Shown here piece after piece: positions 48,672 to 56,859 of a DNA stretch of 64,000 bases (the first letter of the stretch is position 1; each line of letters starts with the position of its first letter). The notes under the pieces were generated by a model that was not told where the DNA came from, ran no database searches, and saw only the letters and a list, made by a program, of their open reading frames with translations. A program made the translations under genes and the position numbers. The DNA comes from Gp6-AA40 sp963741135 (GTDB lineage: Bacteria > Acidobacteriota > Vicinamibacteria > Vicinamibacterales > UBA2999): positions 1,488,001-1,552,000 of the forward strand of contig CAVUHC010000008.1 of assembly GCA_963741135.1 (NCBI GenBank), read 5' to 3'.

Positions 48672-50576
48672 TCACTGCTTCGGCAACGCGAAGGCAATGA
48701 TCTCGTCATTGGTGACCTCCGACCCCGTGAGCCCGCCTCCGGTGCTCACAACGGTGACGAACTGGCGTCCATCGGCGCCCCTGTACGTGATCGGCGTCGT
48801 CTCGACCGATGACGGCAGCTTGATCTCCCACAGCTTCTCGCCGGTCGCCGTCGCAAAGGCGCGGAATCTGAAATCGTCCGTGCCGCCAACGAACGTGAGG
48901 CCGCTGGCCGTCAGCATGACGCCGCCGGAGCTCGGACGCCCAGTGTCCTGCATGCCCTGCGGCAGCATGTCGGAGACGCCAAGCGTCTTGCGATAGGCGA
49001 TATCGCCCGTGTCCATGTTGACCGCGACGAGTTCCCCCCACGGCGTCGGCCCGCATGGCAGCTTCCTGTCGGCATCGCCGAACCGGCGCAGGCCGGCGAG
49101 CGGTCCGGAATTGAGCCAACTGCCGTCTGGCCGCAGGATCAGGCGCATCGGCTGGAACAGGTTGGTCGTGTTCGAAATGAACAAGTGCAGCTTGGGATCG
49201 TATGAGGCGCCCCAAAAGTTGATGCCGCCGGCCGGTCCTGGCGGGGAAATGCTGTACCGGTTAGGGGCTATCGGCATGAAGGGTCCGCCCAGCTTCATGT
49301 TGTTGTCGTCAACCATGTGTTCGCAGTACGACTGATGCTGCGGCTCGCCCTTGTAGAGATTGTTGCGAGAGATCGTCATCTGCGTCAGCGGCTCGGGCTT
49401 GACCGGGAACGGCTGCGTCGGAGACGCCTGCTCGCGGGGTACGTCGCTTTTCGGTACGGGGCGCTCCACGATGTCAAAGATCGGCTTGCCCGTGACGCGA
49501 TTGAGCGTGAACAGCAAGCCGGTCTTGTTGACGATGATGACGGCGGGAACCGTTGTCCCGTTCCGGTTCAAGTCGACGAGAAGCGGCGCCGACTGGGTGT
49601 CATAGTCCCAGATGTCATGATGCACGAGCTGGAAGTGCCAGAGGTACTTGCCGGTGTTCGCATCCACAGCGACGATGGACGAGGAGAACAGATTGTTGCC
49701 AGGCCTGTCGGTGCCGACCCGATCGTTGTTTGGGGCGCCGAGCGGCATATACAAAATGCCGCGCTGTACATCGACCGACATGTAACCCCAGACATTGACG
49801 CCAGACCGGTTCTCGGCGCTGCCCTCGCGCCAGGTGTCGTAGCCGAACTCTCCCGGACGTGGCACCGTATGGAATGTCCACACAAGCTTGCCGGTCTTCG
49901 CGTCCCAGGCGCGCGTATCACCCGCAGGTCCTGACCCGGCATTTGACCCGCCAGCTCCTTCGCCCGTGCCCGCGCCGGTGATGATCAGATCCTTATAGAT
50001 GGTCGGAGCAGTCAGCAGCGAGTAGGGGACATTCATGCCGGTCTGCATCACCTCCGGCGTCTTGAGATTGACGACGCCACTCTGACCGAAACCGGTATTG
50101 AGCGTGCCGTCCGACGCTTTGATGGAGTAGAGCCCTCCCGAGTTGGTCCCGAAAATGATCGATGGCGGGACGCCACCGCCGCCCGGCCAATACGAGACAC
50201 CGCGCTTGGACGGCAGCTGACTGTTCGGAAGCTGAAATTTCCACTTCTCCGCGCCCGTCGTGGCGTCCAGCGCGTGGATCGCTCCATACGGCGACCCGAG
50301 ATACATCGTGTTCCCGATCACGAGGGGAATGCCTTCATCCTCCCTCAGGCGTTCCGTAAAGTCGGCAGGCTTCAGATGAAAGCTCCAAACCCGCTGGAGC
50401 GTGCTGACGTTCTTGGGTGTGATCTCATCGAGCGGGCTGTACCGGTTGGCGCTCTGATCGTAGTTGACGCTCGGCCAGTCGGCTGCGCCGGACGTCCCGT
50501 TTTGAGCGCCCACGGCCGCGGCGAAGGCCGCCGCGATAGCCACGCCCAGGGTCAGTCTTGAGGCAAATCCCGGCAT
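48672..50576 (-). CDS. PQQ-dependent dehydrogenase (quinoprotein), complete
   Basis: A 634-residue quinoprotein with a signal peptide (RLTLGVAIAAAFAAAVGA) and an eight-bladed propeller, shown by repeated docking motifs such as ALDATTGAEKWKFQ, 'WDAKTGKLVWTFHT' and AVDANTGKYLWHFQ. 'VHHDIWDYDTQSAPLLV' carries the conserved W-D-Y-D, and 'GLTFVGGTDDFRFRAF' lies near the end. There is no fused cytochrome domain. The substrate is an alcohol, sugar or aldehyde, not determinable. GGGGAGAAGG supports ATG 50576. It heads the minus-strand cluster, 78 nt from soxC. Confidence 0.88.
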   Translation of the reverse strand: MPGFASRLTLGVAIAAAFAAAVGAQNGTSGAADWPSVNYDQSANRYSPLDEITPKNVSTLQRVWSFHLKPADFTERLREDEGIPLVIGNTMYLGSPYGAIHALDATTGAEKWKFQLPNSQLPSKRGVSYWPGGGGVPPSIIFGTNSGGLYSIKASDGTLNTGFGQSGVVNLKTPEVMQTGMNVPYSLLTAPTIYKDLIITGAGTGEGAGGSNAGSGPAGDTRAWDAKTGKLVWTFHTVPRPGEFGYDTWREGSAENRSGVNVWGYMSVDVQRGILYMPLGAPNNDRVGTDRPGNNLFSSSIVAVDANTGKYLWHFQLVHHDIWDYDTQSAPLLVDLNRNGTTVPAVIIVNKTGLLFTLNRVTGKPIFDIVERPVPKSDVPREQASPTQPFPVKPEPLTQMTISRNNLYKGEPQHQSYCEHMVDDNNMKLGGPFMPIAPNRYSISPPGPAGGINFWGASYDPKLHLFISNTTNLFQPMRLILRPDGSWLNSGPLAGLRRFGDADRKLPCGPTPWGELVAVNMDTGDIAYRKTLGVSDMLPQGMQDTGRPSSGGVMLTASGLTFVGGTDDFRFRAFATATGEKLWEIKLPSSVETTPITYRGADGRQFVTVVSTGGGLTGSEVTNDEIIAFALPKQ

Positions 50577-50842
50577 TGTCCTTCTCCCCAGCAACGCCGC
50601 CCCGCGGCGGCTTCCATGTTGGTCGCATGATAGTAGTCCAACTCAACACAACGTCGGCTCGCCGGATTGGCGGGCATCTCGACCCCTTTTCAGGCGGCCG
50701 CTGATTCAGGGTTTGTCGCGCAGGAGTTACAGCCGGAAAAGCGCTCTCGCATTCGCCGCTCTGGCGCTTACGCGTCGACTAACAGCTGGCTCGCGGCGAG
50801 ATCCCTCACGCAACACAAAACGCCTGTGCTGATTCGCGGCAC

Positions 50843-50908
50843 ATGGCACAATGGGCGCCGCCCGAGCCGCCGCCACGCAACCGCATCCTGCTGCAGAACG
50901 CGGCATCG
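50843..50908 (+). pseudogene. Remnant of an amidohydrolase C terminus
   Basis: The frame reads MAQWAPPEPPPRNRILLQNA, clearly like the end of the 18205-19161 amidohydrolase (MSKWAPDEPTRNRILVQNAA). Nothing upstream in frame is preserved. Otherwise 50577-50924 holds no gene. Confidence 0.5.
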
Positions 50909-50924
50909 GGAACAGGTGACGACA

Positions 50925-51791
50925 ATGCGACCACTGATGCTCAGCACCGTGCGCGCCGCTGTCTGCTTGGCGCTCCTCGCGCTGGCGTCGTCGGCGGCGG
51001 CGCAACAGCCTAAAGCGCAGCCCCCGAACTCTGTGCGCCTGTACGTGTTCGATTGCGGCAGCTTGAACATTCCCGACACGGCACCCTATCAGCTCAGGAA
51101 GGAAGAACTGGCCACGAACTACATGTCCGTTCCGTGCTTCCTGGTGGCGCATCCGAAGGGCACGATGATTTGGGACGCGGGCGCGGTTCCTGATAGCACC
51201 TTCAAGCCCGGTGGCGCTCCTGCCACGCTGCGATACGCGACTTCCGCCAGGTCCCTGAAGGCCCAGTTGGCTGAGATCGGCTACGTCCCGGCCGATATCA
51301 CGTATCTGGCGTTCTCACACTTTCACTGGGACCATATCGGGAATGCCAACGTCTTCGCGAGCGCCACCTGGCTGGTGCGAAAGCTCGAACGCGACGTGAT
51401 GTTCGCCGCTCCCCCCTCTCCACGCACGGAGCCGGCCAACTACAGCGCGCTCAAGAACAGCAAGACCGTGATAGTCACGAAGGATGACTATGACGTCTTC
51501 GGCGATGGAACCGTTGTTCTCAAATCCACTCCTGGGCACTCGCCTGACCACCAGGTGTTATTTTTGAAACTGACACGAACCGGCCCGATTGTGCTCAGCG
51601 GCGATCTCTATCACTATCCGGAGGAACGGAAGCTGAATCGGGTCCCGACCACGGAATTCAACGCCGCGCAAACCATCGCGTCCAGAGCCGCCATCGAGGC
51701 ATTCCTGAAGAAAACCGGCGCTCAGCTTTGGATTCAACACGACTTCACCGCAAACGCCAGGCTCAAGAAGGCTCCTGGGTTTTACGAATAG
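50925..51791 (+). CDS. Secreted metallo-beta-lactamase-fold hydrolase (AHL-lactonase-like)
   Basis: A 288-residue protein with a signal peptide (VRAAVCLALLALASSAAAQ). The dinuclear zinc motif is FSHFHWDHIGN (HxHxDH), with further ligands in 'LKSTPGHSPDHQVLFL' (His), 'IVLSGDLYHYPEE' (Asp) and 'WIQHDF' (His), the full set of the AiiA-type N-acyl-homoserine lactonase branch. Tyr of DLYHY matches the lactonase catalytic Tyr. The substrate may be a quorum signal or another lactone; export is unusual for AiiA itself. Start 50925 follows ACAGGTGA. Confidence 0.85.
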   Translation: MRPLMLSTVRAAVCLALLALASSAAAQQPKAQPPNSVRLYVFDCGSLNIPDTAPYQLRKEELATNYMSVPCFLVAHPKGTMIWDAGAVPDSTFKPGGAPATLRYATSARSLKAQLAEIGYVPADITYLAFSHFHWDHIGNANVFASATWLVRKLERDVMFAAPPSPRTEPANYSALKNSKTVIVTKDDYDVFGDGTVVLKSTPGHSPDHQVLFLKLTRTGPIVLSGDLYHYPEERKLNRVPTTEFNAAQTIASRAAIEAFLKKTGAQLWIQHDFTANARLKKAPGFYE

Positions 51792-51795
51792 AACG

Positions 51796-52164
51796 CTGAC
51801 GTCTCTGCTGACCATTCTTCTGGCGCCGGCCCTGGCTCGCGCGCAGCAACCTGCGTCGACCCCCGCTGCTGCGGCCCAGGCGCCATCGGTTGCCCGGAAG
51901 GCGACCGCCCCGTCACCGACTGAGCGCCGGGCGATCGCCGCGATGCGCATGACCAGCGGCGAATCGATCGTGCTCGACGGACGGCTGGATGACGCGATCT
52001 GGAGGCGCACGCAGCCAGCCGGGGATTTCGTACAGCAGGATCCGGACAACGGCCAGCCTGCGACCGAGCAGACCGAGGTTCGGATCGTGTACGACGTAGA
52101 CGCCCGCTTCGCGACGCTAGACCGCCGCGCCTCGTCGAAACTGCTCTACACGCACAGGTTCTGA
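51796..52164 (+). pseudogene. N-terminal fragment of a DUF5916/CBM9-like protein
   Basis: The frame has a signal-like stretch (LTSLLTILLAPALARAQQ), then 'MTSGESIVLDGRLDDAIWRR' and 'DFVQQDPDNGQPATEQTEVR', matching the start of the DUF5916 proteins at 2530 and 59201. Homology stops near 52105 (IVYDVDAR), after which the frame runs antisense through the end of the methyltransferase gene. No ATG is evident. It is a truncation at the left boundary of the com island. Confidence 0.65.
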
Positions 52165-53003
52165 GCAGGCAGACCGACCCCGTGCCCTGCGCGTGGCTTT
52201 CGCGCGAGAACCAGGTAGACCAATCCTGTCGATCGCAGCAGAGGGACACCCTTGTCTGCGAGCTTTTGCAAGCGTAGATGCAATTTCCATCCGGCGTCCT
52301 CGTTCAGCAGTATTCGGTTGCCGAGAGTGAATGGGCCAAATCCAAGTGTCTGGCCAGCGATCTTTTCGAAACCGGCGTTTGCGAGCTCGTCATCAAAGTC
52401 TCGTAATGAATAGGCATGAAACCGAGGCCGAAGCGTTCGCCATCCGGCAGATCGCAGTATTTGCCCGATACGCCTCTTCACGGGTTTCAGAGCGGGATTC
52501 ACCGCGAGATCGAGGATCTGATGTAAGGGCCAGTTGTTATCGGCAGAGATGATCAGATGCCCGCCAGGCTTCAGAACGCGGACAATCTCTCGCAGGGGTT
52601 GGGTTAAAGAAACGAGCCACTCGGACACGCCAATTACCACGACGAGCTCAAATGTCGCATCCGCAAAGGGCACATTGTCGATGTGGCCGACCTGCGCGAA
52701 CACACGCGACCCGAGGCCGGCTCGGTCTGTCATCACTCTCGTCCGGTCGACCATTTCCTCAAGGCAATCGATGGCCCACACCGTGAAACCTCTCCGCGCC
52801 ATGGCGGTGGTGATGACACCAGGACCACATCCGATCTCGAGAACAGGAGCGCCGGAGGACAAGTCGACGCCATCCAAGCAGGCGAGCGCACGGCGGGCAC
52901 GTTCCTGATAAATCCGGCTATACACAGTTTGGTCGGCATAGATCTGTTCCCAGTACGGAAGCGTCGAACGAAAGTGCTGCTGGACCAGCGCGTCGTAAGA
53001 CAT
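52146..53003 (-). CDS. SAM-dependent class I methyltransferase (com cluster, copy 1)
   Basis: A 285-residue methyltransferase. Motif I is APVLEIGCGPGVITTAMARR, motif II 'VWAIDCLEEMVDRTR', motif IV 'FELVVVIGVSEWLVS', and motif V RVLKPGGHLIISADNN. The C-terminal substrate domain ends LGFGPFTLGNRILLNE. Sequence and length match the methyltransferase at 56015-56849, so they are paralogues bracketing comA, comB and the ATP-grasp gene. It is divergent from comA with a 210-nt intergenic region, which likely holds both promoters. The substrate is unknown; O- or N-methylation of a small molecule is likely. Confidence 0.85.
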   Translation of the reverse strand: MSYDALVQQHFRSTLPYWEQIYADQTVYSRIYQERARRALACLDGVDLSSGAPVLEIGCGPGVITTAMARRGFTVWAIDCLEEMVDRTRVMTDRAGLGSRVFAQVGHIDNVPFADATFELVVVIGVSEWLVSLTQPLREIVRVLKPGGHLIISADNNWPLHQILDLAVNPALKPVKRRIGQILRSAGWRTLRPRFHAYSLRDFDDELANAGFEKIAGQTLGFGPFTLGNRILLNEDAGWKLHLRLQKLADKGVPLLRSTGLVYLVLARKPRAGHGVGLPAQNLCV

Positions 53004-53213
53004 GGCATCGCGCGCTGCATCTTGATGGCCAACGCAGGCGCGGTGCGCAACGGTGCAGCCTCAGTCTCGGGAGGATTGCGACAAGGTATCAAGGATGGTC
53101 ACCGTATTTCGTGACTCGCTTCGGTGAGCAGCGCCATCGGTGTGTCGAGAAGGGCAAGGCGAGAGGTGGAATGTCGGTTGCACCTCCGTGGGCATCGACA
53201 GGAGGAACGCAAA

Positions 53214-54030
53214 GTGCCGCACACCGGATCCATCCACACCTCTGACTACTTGAAGAGAATTGGCGTGCCCGATCTCGCTGCGGCTACGAGTCCGTTCGAT
53301 CCGGGCTACGACCCGTCAACTCTGGGAAGTCATTTGCAACAAAGTTCCCACTTGATGTCGATCCTCAAGATCTCAATGGCCTGCTGGATGGTTGCGAATG
53401 AAAGCGCAACCAGGATGAAGATCGCGCTGGCCCGCGCGCATGGAGTCCCCACCGTAACAGGCGGAGGGCCTTTCGAAATTGCCGTGGCCCAGGGAGAACT
53501 TCCTGCATACCTGGACCTCTGCGCGGACGTTGGCGTCACTCGAATTGAATGCGGCCAGGGATTCACCGAGAGCGATCTCAATCCAAAAGAGATTGTGGCT
53601 GCCGCAAAGAGTCGCGGCCTCGACGTTCAGATGGAACTTGGGAAGAAGCATGACGGCGGTTTCAACCGACCGGACGCTGTCTGCGTGGATTGACCAGGGT
53701 CAGGAATGGCTCGATGCGGGTGCGGTCCAACTCGTCGTCGAAGCCAGAGAAAGCGCAAGGGGAGTCGGACTGTTTGATCAAGATGGACACTTGAATACGG
53801 CATACGCAGACCGGTTTGTATATGCATTCGGGTTCGACACCGTCGTGTTCGAAGCCCCGAACAAGCCAAGCCAGTTTGCCCTTCTGAATCATTTTGGCAG
53901 GAACGTCCATCTCTGCAACGTCCGGCTGGAAGAAGTGCTTCGCGTCGAAATTTACAGGCGCGGCCTGCACTCGGATGCATTCGGCCACGCCAACCTCCGG
54001 CCGAGCCCCCCGGACATTCTTGCAACCTAA
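53214..54030 (+). CDS. comA: Phosphosulfolactate synthase (ComA-like), one frameshift
   Basis: About 270 residues. ComA joins sulfite to phosphoenolpyruvate to form (R)-phosphosulfolactate. Family motifs seen are 'VPTVTGGGPFEIAVAQGELP', 'YLDLCADVGVTRIECGQGF', DVQMELGKKHDGGF, then after the frame change (about 53685) 'IDQGQEWLDAGAVQLVVEAR', ESARGVGLFDQDG, 'VVFEAPNKPSQFALLNHFG' and 'VEIYRRGLHSDAF'. The first 60 residues (FDPGYDPSTLGSHLQQSSHL) differ from archaeal ComA as I remember it. GTG start, with GGAGG at 53201-53205. comB follows 13 nt downstream. Confidence 0.82.
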
Positions 54031-54043
54031 CAGGGGTCAGCAC

Positions 54044-54771
54044 GTGAAAGGCAAAAGGGTCTCTATTTGTTGCTTTGCGGATGGACTGGACGAGTACGCA
54101 GACGACCGAGCTCTTGTCGCAGTGGATGTCATTCGCGCAACGACGACAGCTGTCACCGCCATTTCGATGGGTCGGGAGTGTCATCTCGTGCCGACCTTGC
54201 AGGCGGCGTTCGACACGGCGTCGCGATTGCCCAACGCTCTGCTGGCAGGAGAGCTCGGCGGCGACATGCCGGCCGGTTTCGATCTGACGAACAGTCCGGC
54301 CCAACTGGCAGCCCGCTCGGATGTCTCGCGCCCACTTGTGCTGCTTTCGTCCACGGGCACGCGCCTGATGTACGAGATCAGACACAGCGACTCCGCCTAT
54401 CTCGCCTGCTTTCGCAATTACAGCGCGACGATTGACTGTCTGGCGAAAAACCACGATGCGGTCACACTCATCGGCGCTGGAACGCGCGGCGACATTTCGC
54501 GAAGAGGATCAGATGTGTTGTGCCTGGATCGCGGACGGCCTGATTGAATCCGGCTTCGCCCCGGAGGATGACGTGACCCTGCACCTGGCCGAGCGATGGC
54601 GCGGTGCACCTCGTGACGCATTTCTCAGTGAGTCAAAGCGTGGCCTATCTGCAGAGGAGTGGCCAGCTTCGTGATCTCGACTTCATTCTCAGCCATTTTG
54701 ACGATGTCGATACCCCCGGCAAGGTCAGTGCGAACGAAGGCACCACGCGTGCTCTCGCAACCGAGGTGTAA
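54044..54771 (+). CDS. comB: 2-phosphosulfolactate phosphatase (ComB-like), two frameshifts
   Basis: About 240 residues. ComB removes phosphate from 2-phosphosulfolactate. Motifs seen are 'ALVAVDVIRATTTAVTAISM' (the conserved V-D-V-x-R-A-T-T), 'ALLAGELGGDMPAGFDLTNS' and 'LVLLSSTGTRLM'. After a break near 54505 comes EEDQMCCAWIADGLIESG, and after another near 54630 'YLQRSGQLRDLDFILSHFDD'. The Mg-binding Asp and phosphate-contacting residues are kept. GTG start just after the comA stop. It acts on the ComA product. Confidence 0.82.
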
Positions 54772-54775
54772 ACCT

Positions 54776-56034
54776 ATGGAGGTGCGGGACACGTCATTGC
54801 CTGTTCTGGTTCTGCAGATGCAGAATCATGGCTCGCTCGGGGTCATGCGGAGTCTGGGCCGGCTCGGGGTCCAGGTGTATGGCGTCCATCCAACGCTCTG
54901 GCCCACTGCGTCTTTCTCGACGTATTGCCGGAAAGTGTTTGCGCTGGATCTGGACAGAACCCCGCCACAACAATCCGTCGACTGCCTCATGGACATTGCG
55001 CGCGGCATCGGTGTGACGCCGCTGTTGATGCCAACCAACGACGAGTCCGCCTTGTTCGTCGCGCGAAACGCTTCAAGGCTCCAGCGAAGGCTTCCTGTTT
55101 CCGGCTAACCCTGTTCAGGTCGTCTGGTCGCTCTACAACAAGAAGGCGATGTATCTCCTCGCGAAGCGGCTCTCGATACCTACACCCGACACTGTCTTTC
55201 CGGAGTCCCGGAAGGATGTTCTTGAATTCTGTGAGACAGCTCAATTTCCCGTCATGCTGAAGGCAAGCGACAACATCCACACCGCCAGGCGTGCAGGAAA
55301 GAAAATGGTCATCGCCCGGTCACGAGATGAACTGATCGGCCAGTACAACGCGATGGAAGACGGCTCCAATCCGAGCCTGATGATTCAAGAGTACATTCCC
55401 GGCGGGGACGATTCGGTGTGGATGTTAAACGGATATTTTGACGAGAATTCGGAATGTCTGTTCAGCATGACCGCGCAGGAAGATCCATCAGACGCCTCCT
55501 TACACGGGAATGACCGCGCTTGGGATCTGCCTTCCAAATCCGGCGATCGAATCGACCACGAGAACGCTCGTCAGGGCCGTCGGGTACAAGGGGATCCTCG
55601 ATATCGGATACCGGTACGACGCACGTGACGGCTCGTACAAACTTCTCGACGTGAATCCCAGGCTTGGCGCCACTTTCCGATTATTTGTCGGGGACAACGG
55701 AATGGACGTTGCTCGAGCCGAATACCTTCATTTCACTGGACAGCCAGTCCCCGTCAGCAACATGTGCACCGGTAGGAAATGGATCGTGGAAGATGCCGAT
55801 CTCGTATCGTGCATTCGGTATTACCGGGATGGCGTACTGACTCTCCGGGATTGGCTTGGGAGCTATCGTGGAATAACGGAGTGCGCCTGGTATGCGGCGG
55901 ACGACATCATGCCATTTCTTCGCAGGTGCTTGTCATTCTCCTTAAGACCCTTTCGAAAGATGTTCAGGGAGACCAGGGCCCTATTCAGATCGGCCTCCGA
56001 AAGCGCGGTGCGGAATGCAGACGCCACGCGCTAG
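54776..56034 (+). CDS. ATP-grasp ligase (carboxylate-amine ligase-like), two frameshifts
   Basis: About 418 residues. The N-terminal pre-ATP-grasp domain is LPVLVLQMQNHGSLGVMRSL. The ATP-grasp core has 'NKKAMYLLAKRLSIPTPDTV', 'PVMLKASDN' (Lys), 'PSLMIQEYIPGGDDSVW' (Glu) and LLDVNPRLGATFRLFVGDNG (the N-P-R metal motif). The C terminus is basic and helical. Frame changes are near 55107 and 55485. It couples a carboxylate to an amine using ATP. Placed 5 nt after comB, it could use the carboxylate of sulfolactate; this is inference. It resembles D-aspartate ligase-type DUF201 enzymes. Confidence 0.78.
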
Positions 56035-56849
56035 CCAGCAGAACGTCACCGATTACTTCACATCGACGGCGGCATACTGGAAAAAGGTTTATTCCGACGA
56101 CAGACTGCTGCCCGAAATTTACCGGGACCGCCACAACACGGCTCTTGGCTGGATACAGGAACTCGCTCTTCGTCCGAATGCCCGGATTCTCGAAGTCGGA
56201 TGCGGCGCCGGGCTCATCACCGTCGCTCTGGCTCGGAACGGTCATACAGTCGATGCGTTGGATTCGACGCCGGCAATGCTTCAGATGACGCGGAATGATG
56301 CCGCCGATCAAGGTGTGCAAGATCGTATTCGGATACACACCGCCGATGTGCATGCGCTGCCTTTCGAGGCGCACACGTTCGATGTGGTGATCGCGATAGG
56401 CGTGATCCCCTGGCTGCATTCCGAACGTGTGGCTCTTCAGGAAATGCAAAGAGTTCTCAAGCCGGGAGGTTACCTGCTTGTGACAGCCGACAACAATGCG
56501 CGGCTGAATAGAATTCTGGATCCGCTATCGTCTCCTCTGTCAGCACCGCTCCGCATGGCCGCGAAGCGTGCACTGCGGTTGTTCGGGTTATGGTCTCCAA
56601 GTTCAGCGTTTCAGCCGAAACGGCATTATCCTCGCGAGGTCGATCGCTTCATCGGCGAGTGCAGTTTCAAGACACTTGAAATCCTGTACCGTTGGATTCG
56701 GCCCATTCACTCTTTTTGGGAAAGCACTGTTTCCGGATTCCATCGGTCTCAGACTGCATCGGCGGCTCCAGACGCTTGCGTCGAGACGACGCTTGTTGCC
56801 TCTGCGCTGGACTGGATCCCACTATCTGGTGTTGGCGACCAAGGTGTGA
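56015..56849 (+). CDS. SAM-dependent class I methyltransferase (com cluster, copy 2), one frameshift
   Basis: About 278 residues. Motif I is ARILEVGCGAGLITVALARN, then 'VDALDSTPAMLQMTRNDAAD', 'FDVVIAIGVIPWLHSERVAL' and RVLKPGGYLLVTADNNARLN. The frame changes at about 56690; the corrected end is VGFGPFTLFGKALFPDS and 'RWTGSHYLVLATKV', aligning to copy 1 (52146-53003) along its whole length. The ATG is 20 nt inside the ATP-grasp gene. It ends only 10 nt before the convergent DUF5916 gene stop. Confidence 0.82.
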
Positions 56850-56859
56850 CGGGTCGAGA

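Noticed and set aside
53214..56849. Complete coenzyme M biosynthesis pathway
   Set aside because: comA and comB are present, but no sulfolactate dehydrogenase, ComDE-type decarboxylase or later genes; ATP-grasp and methyltransferases point elsewhere.
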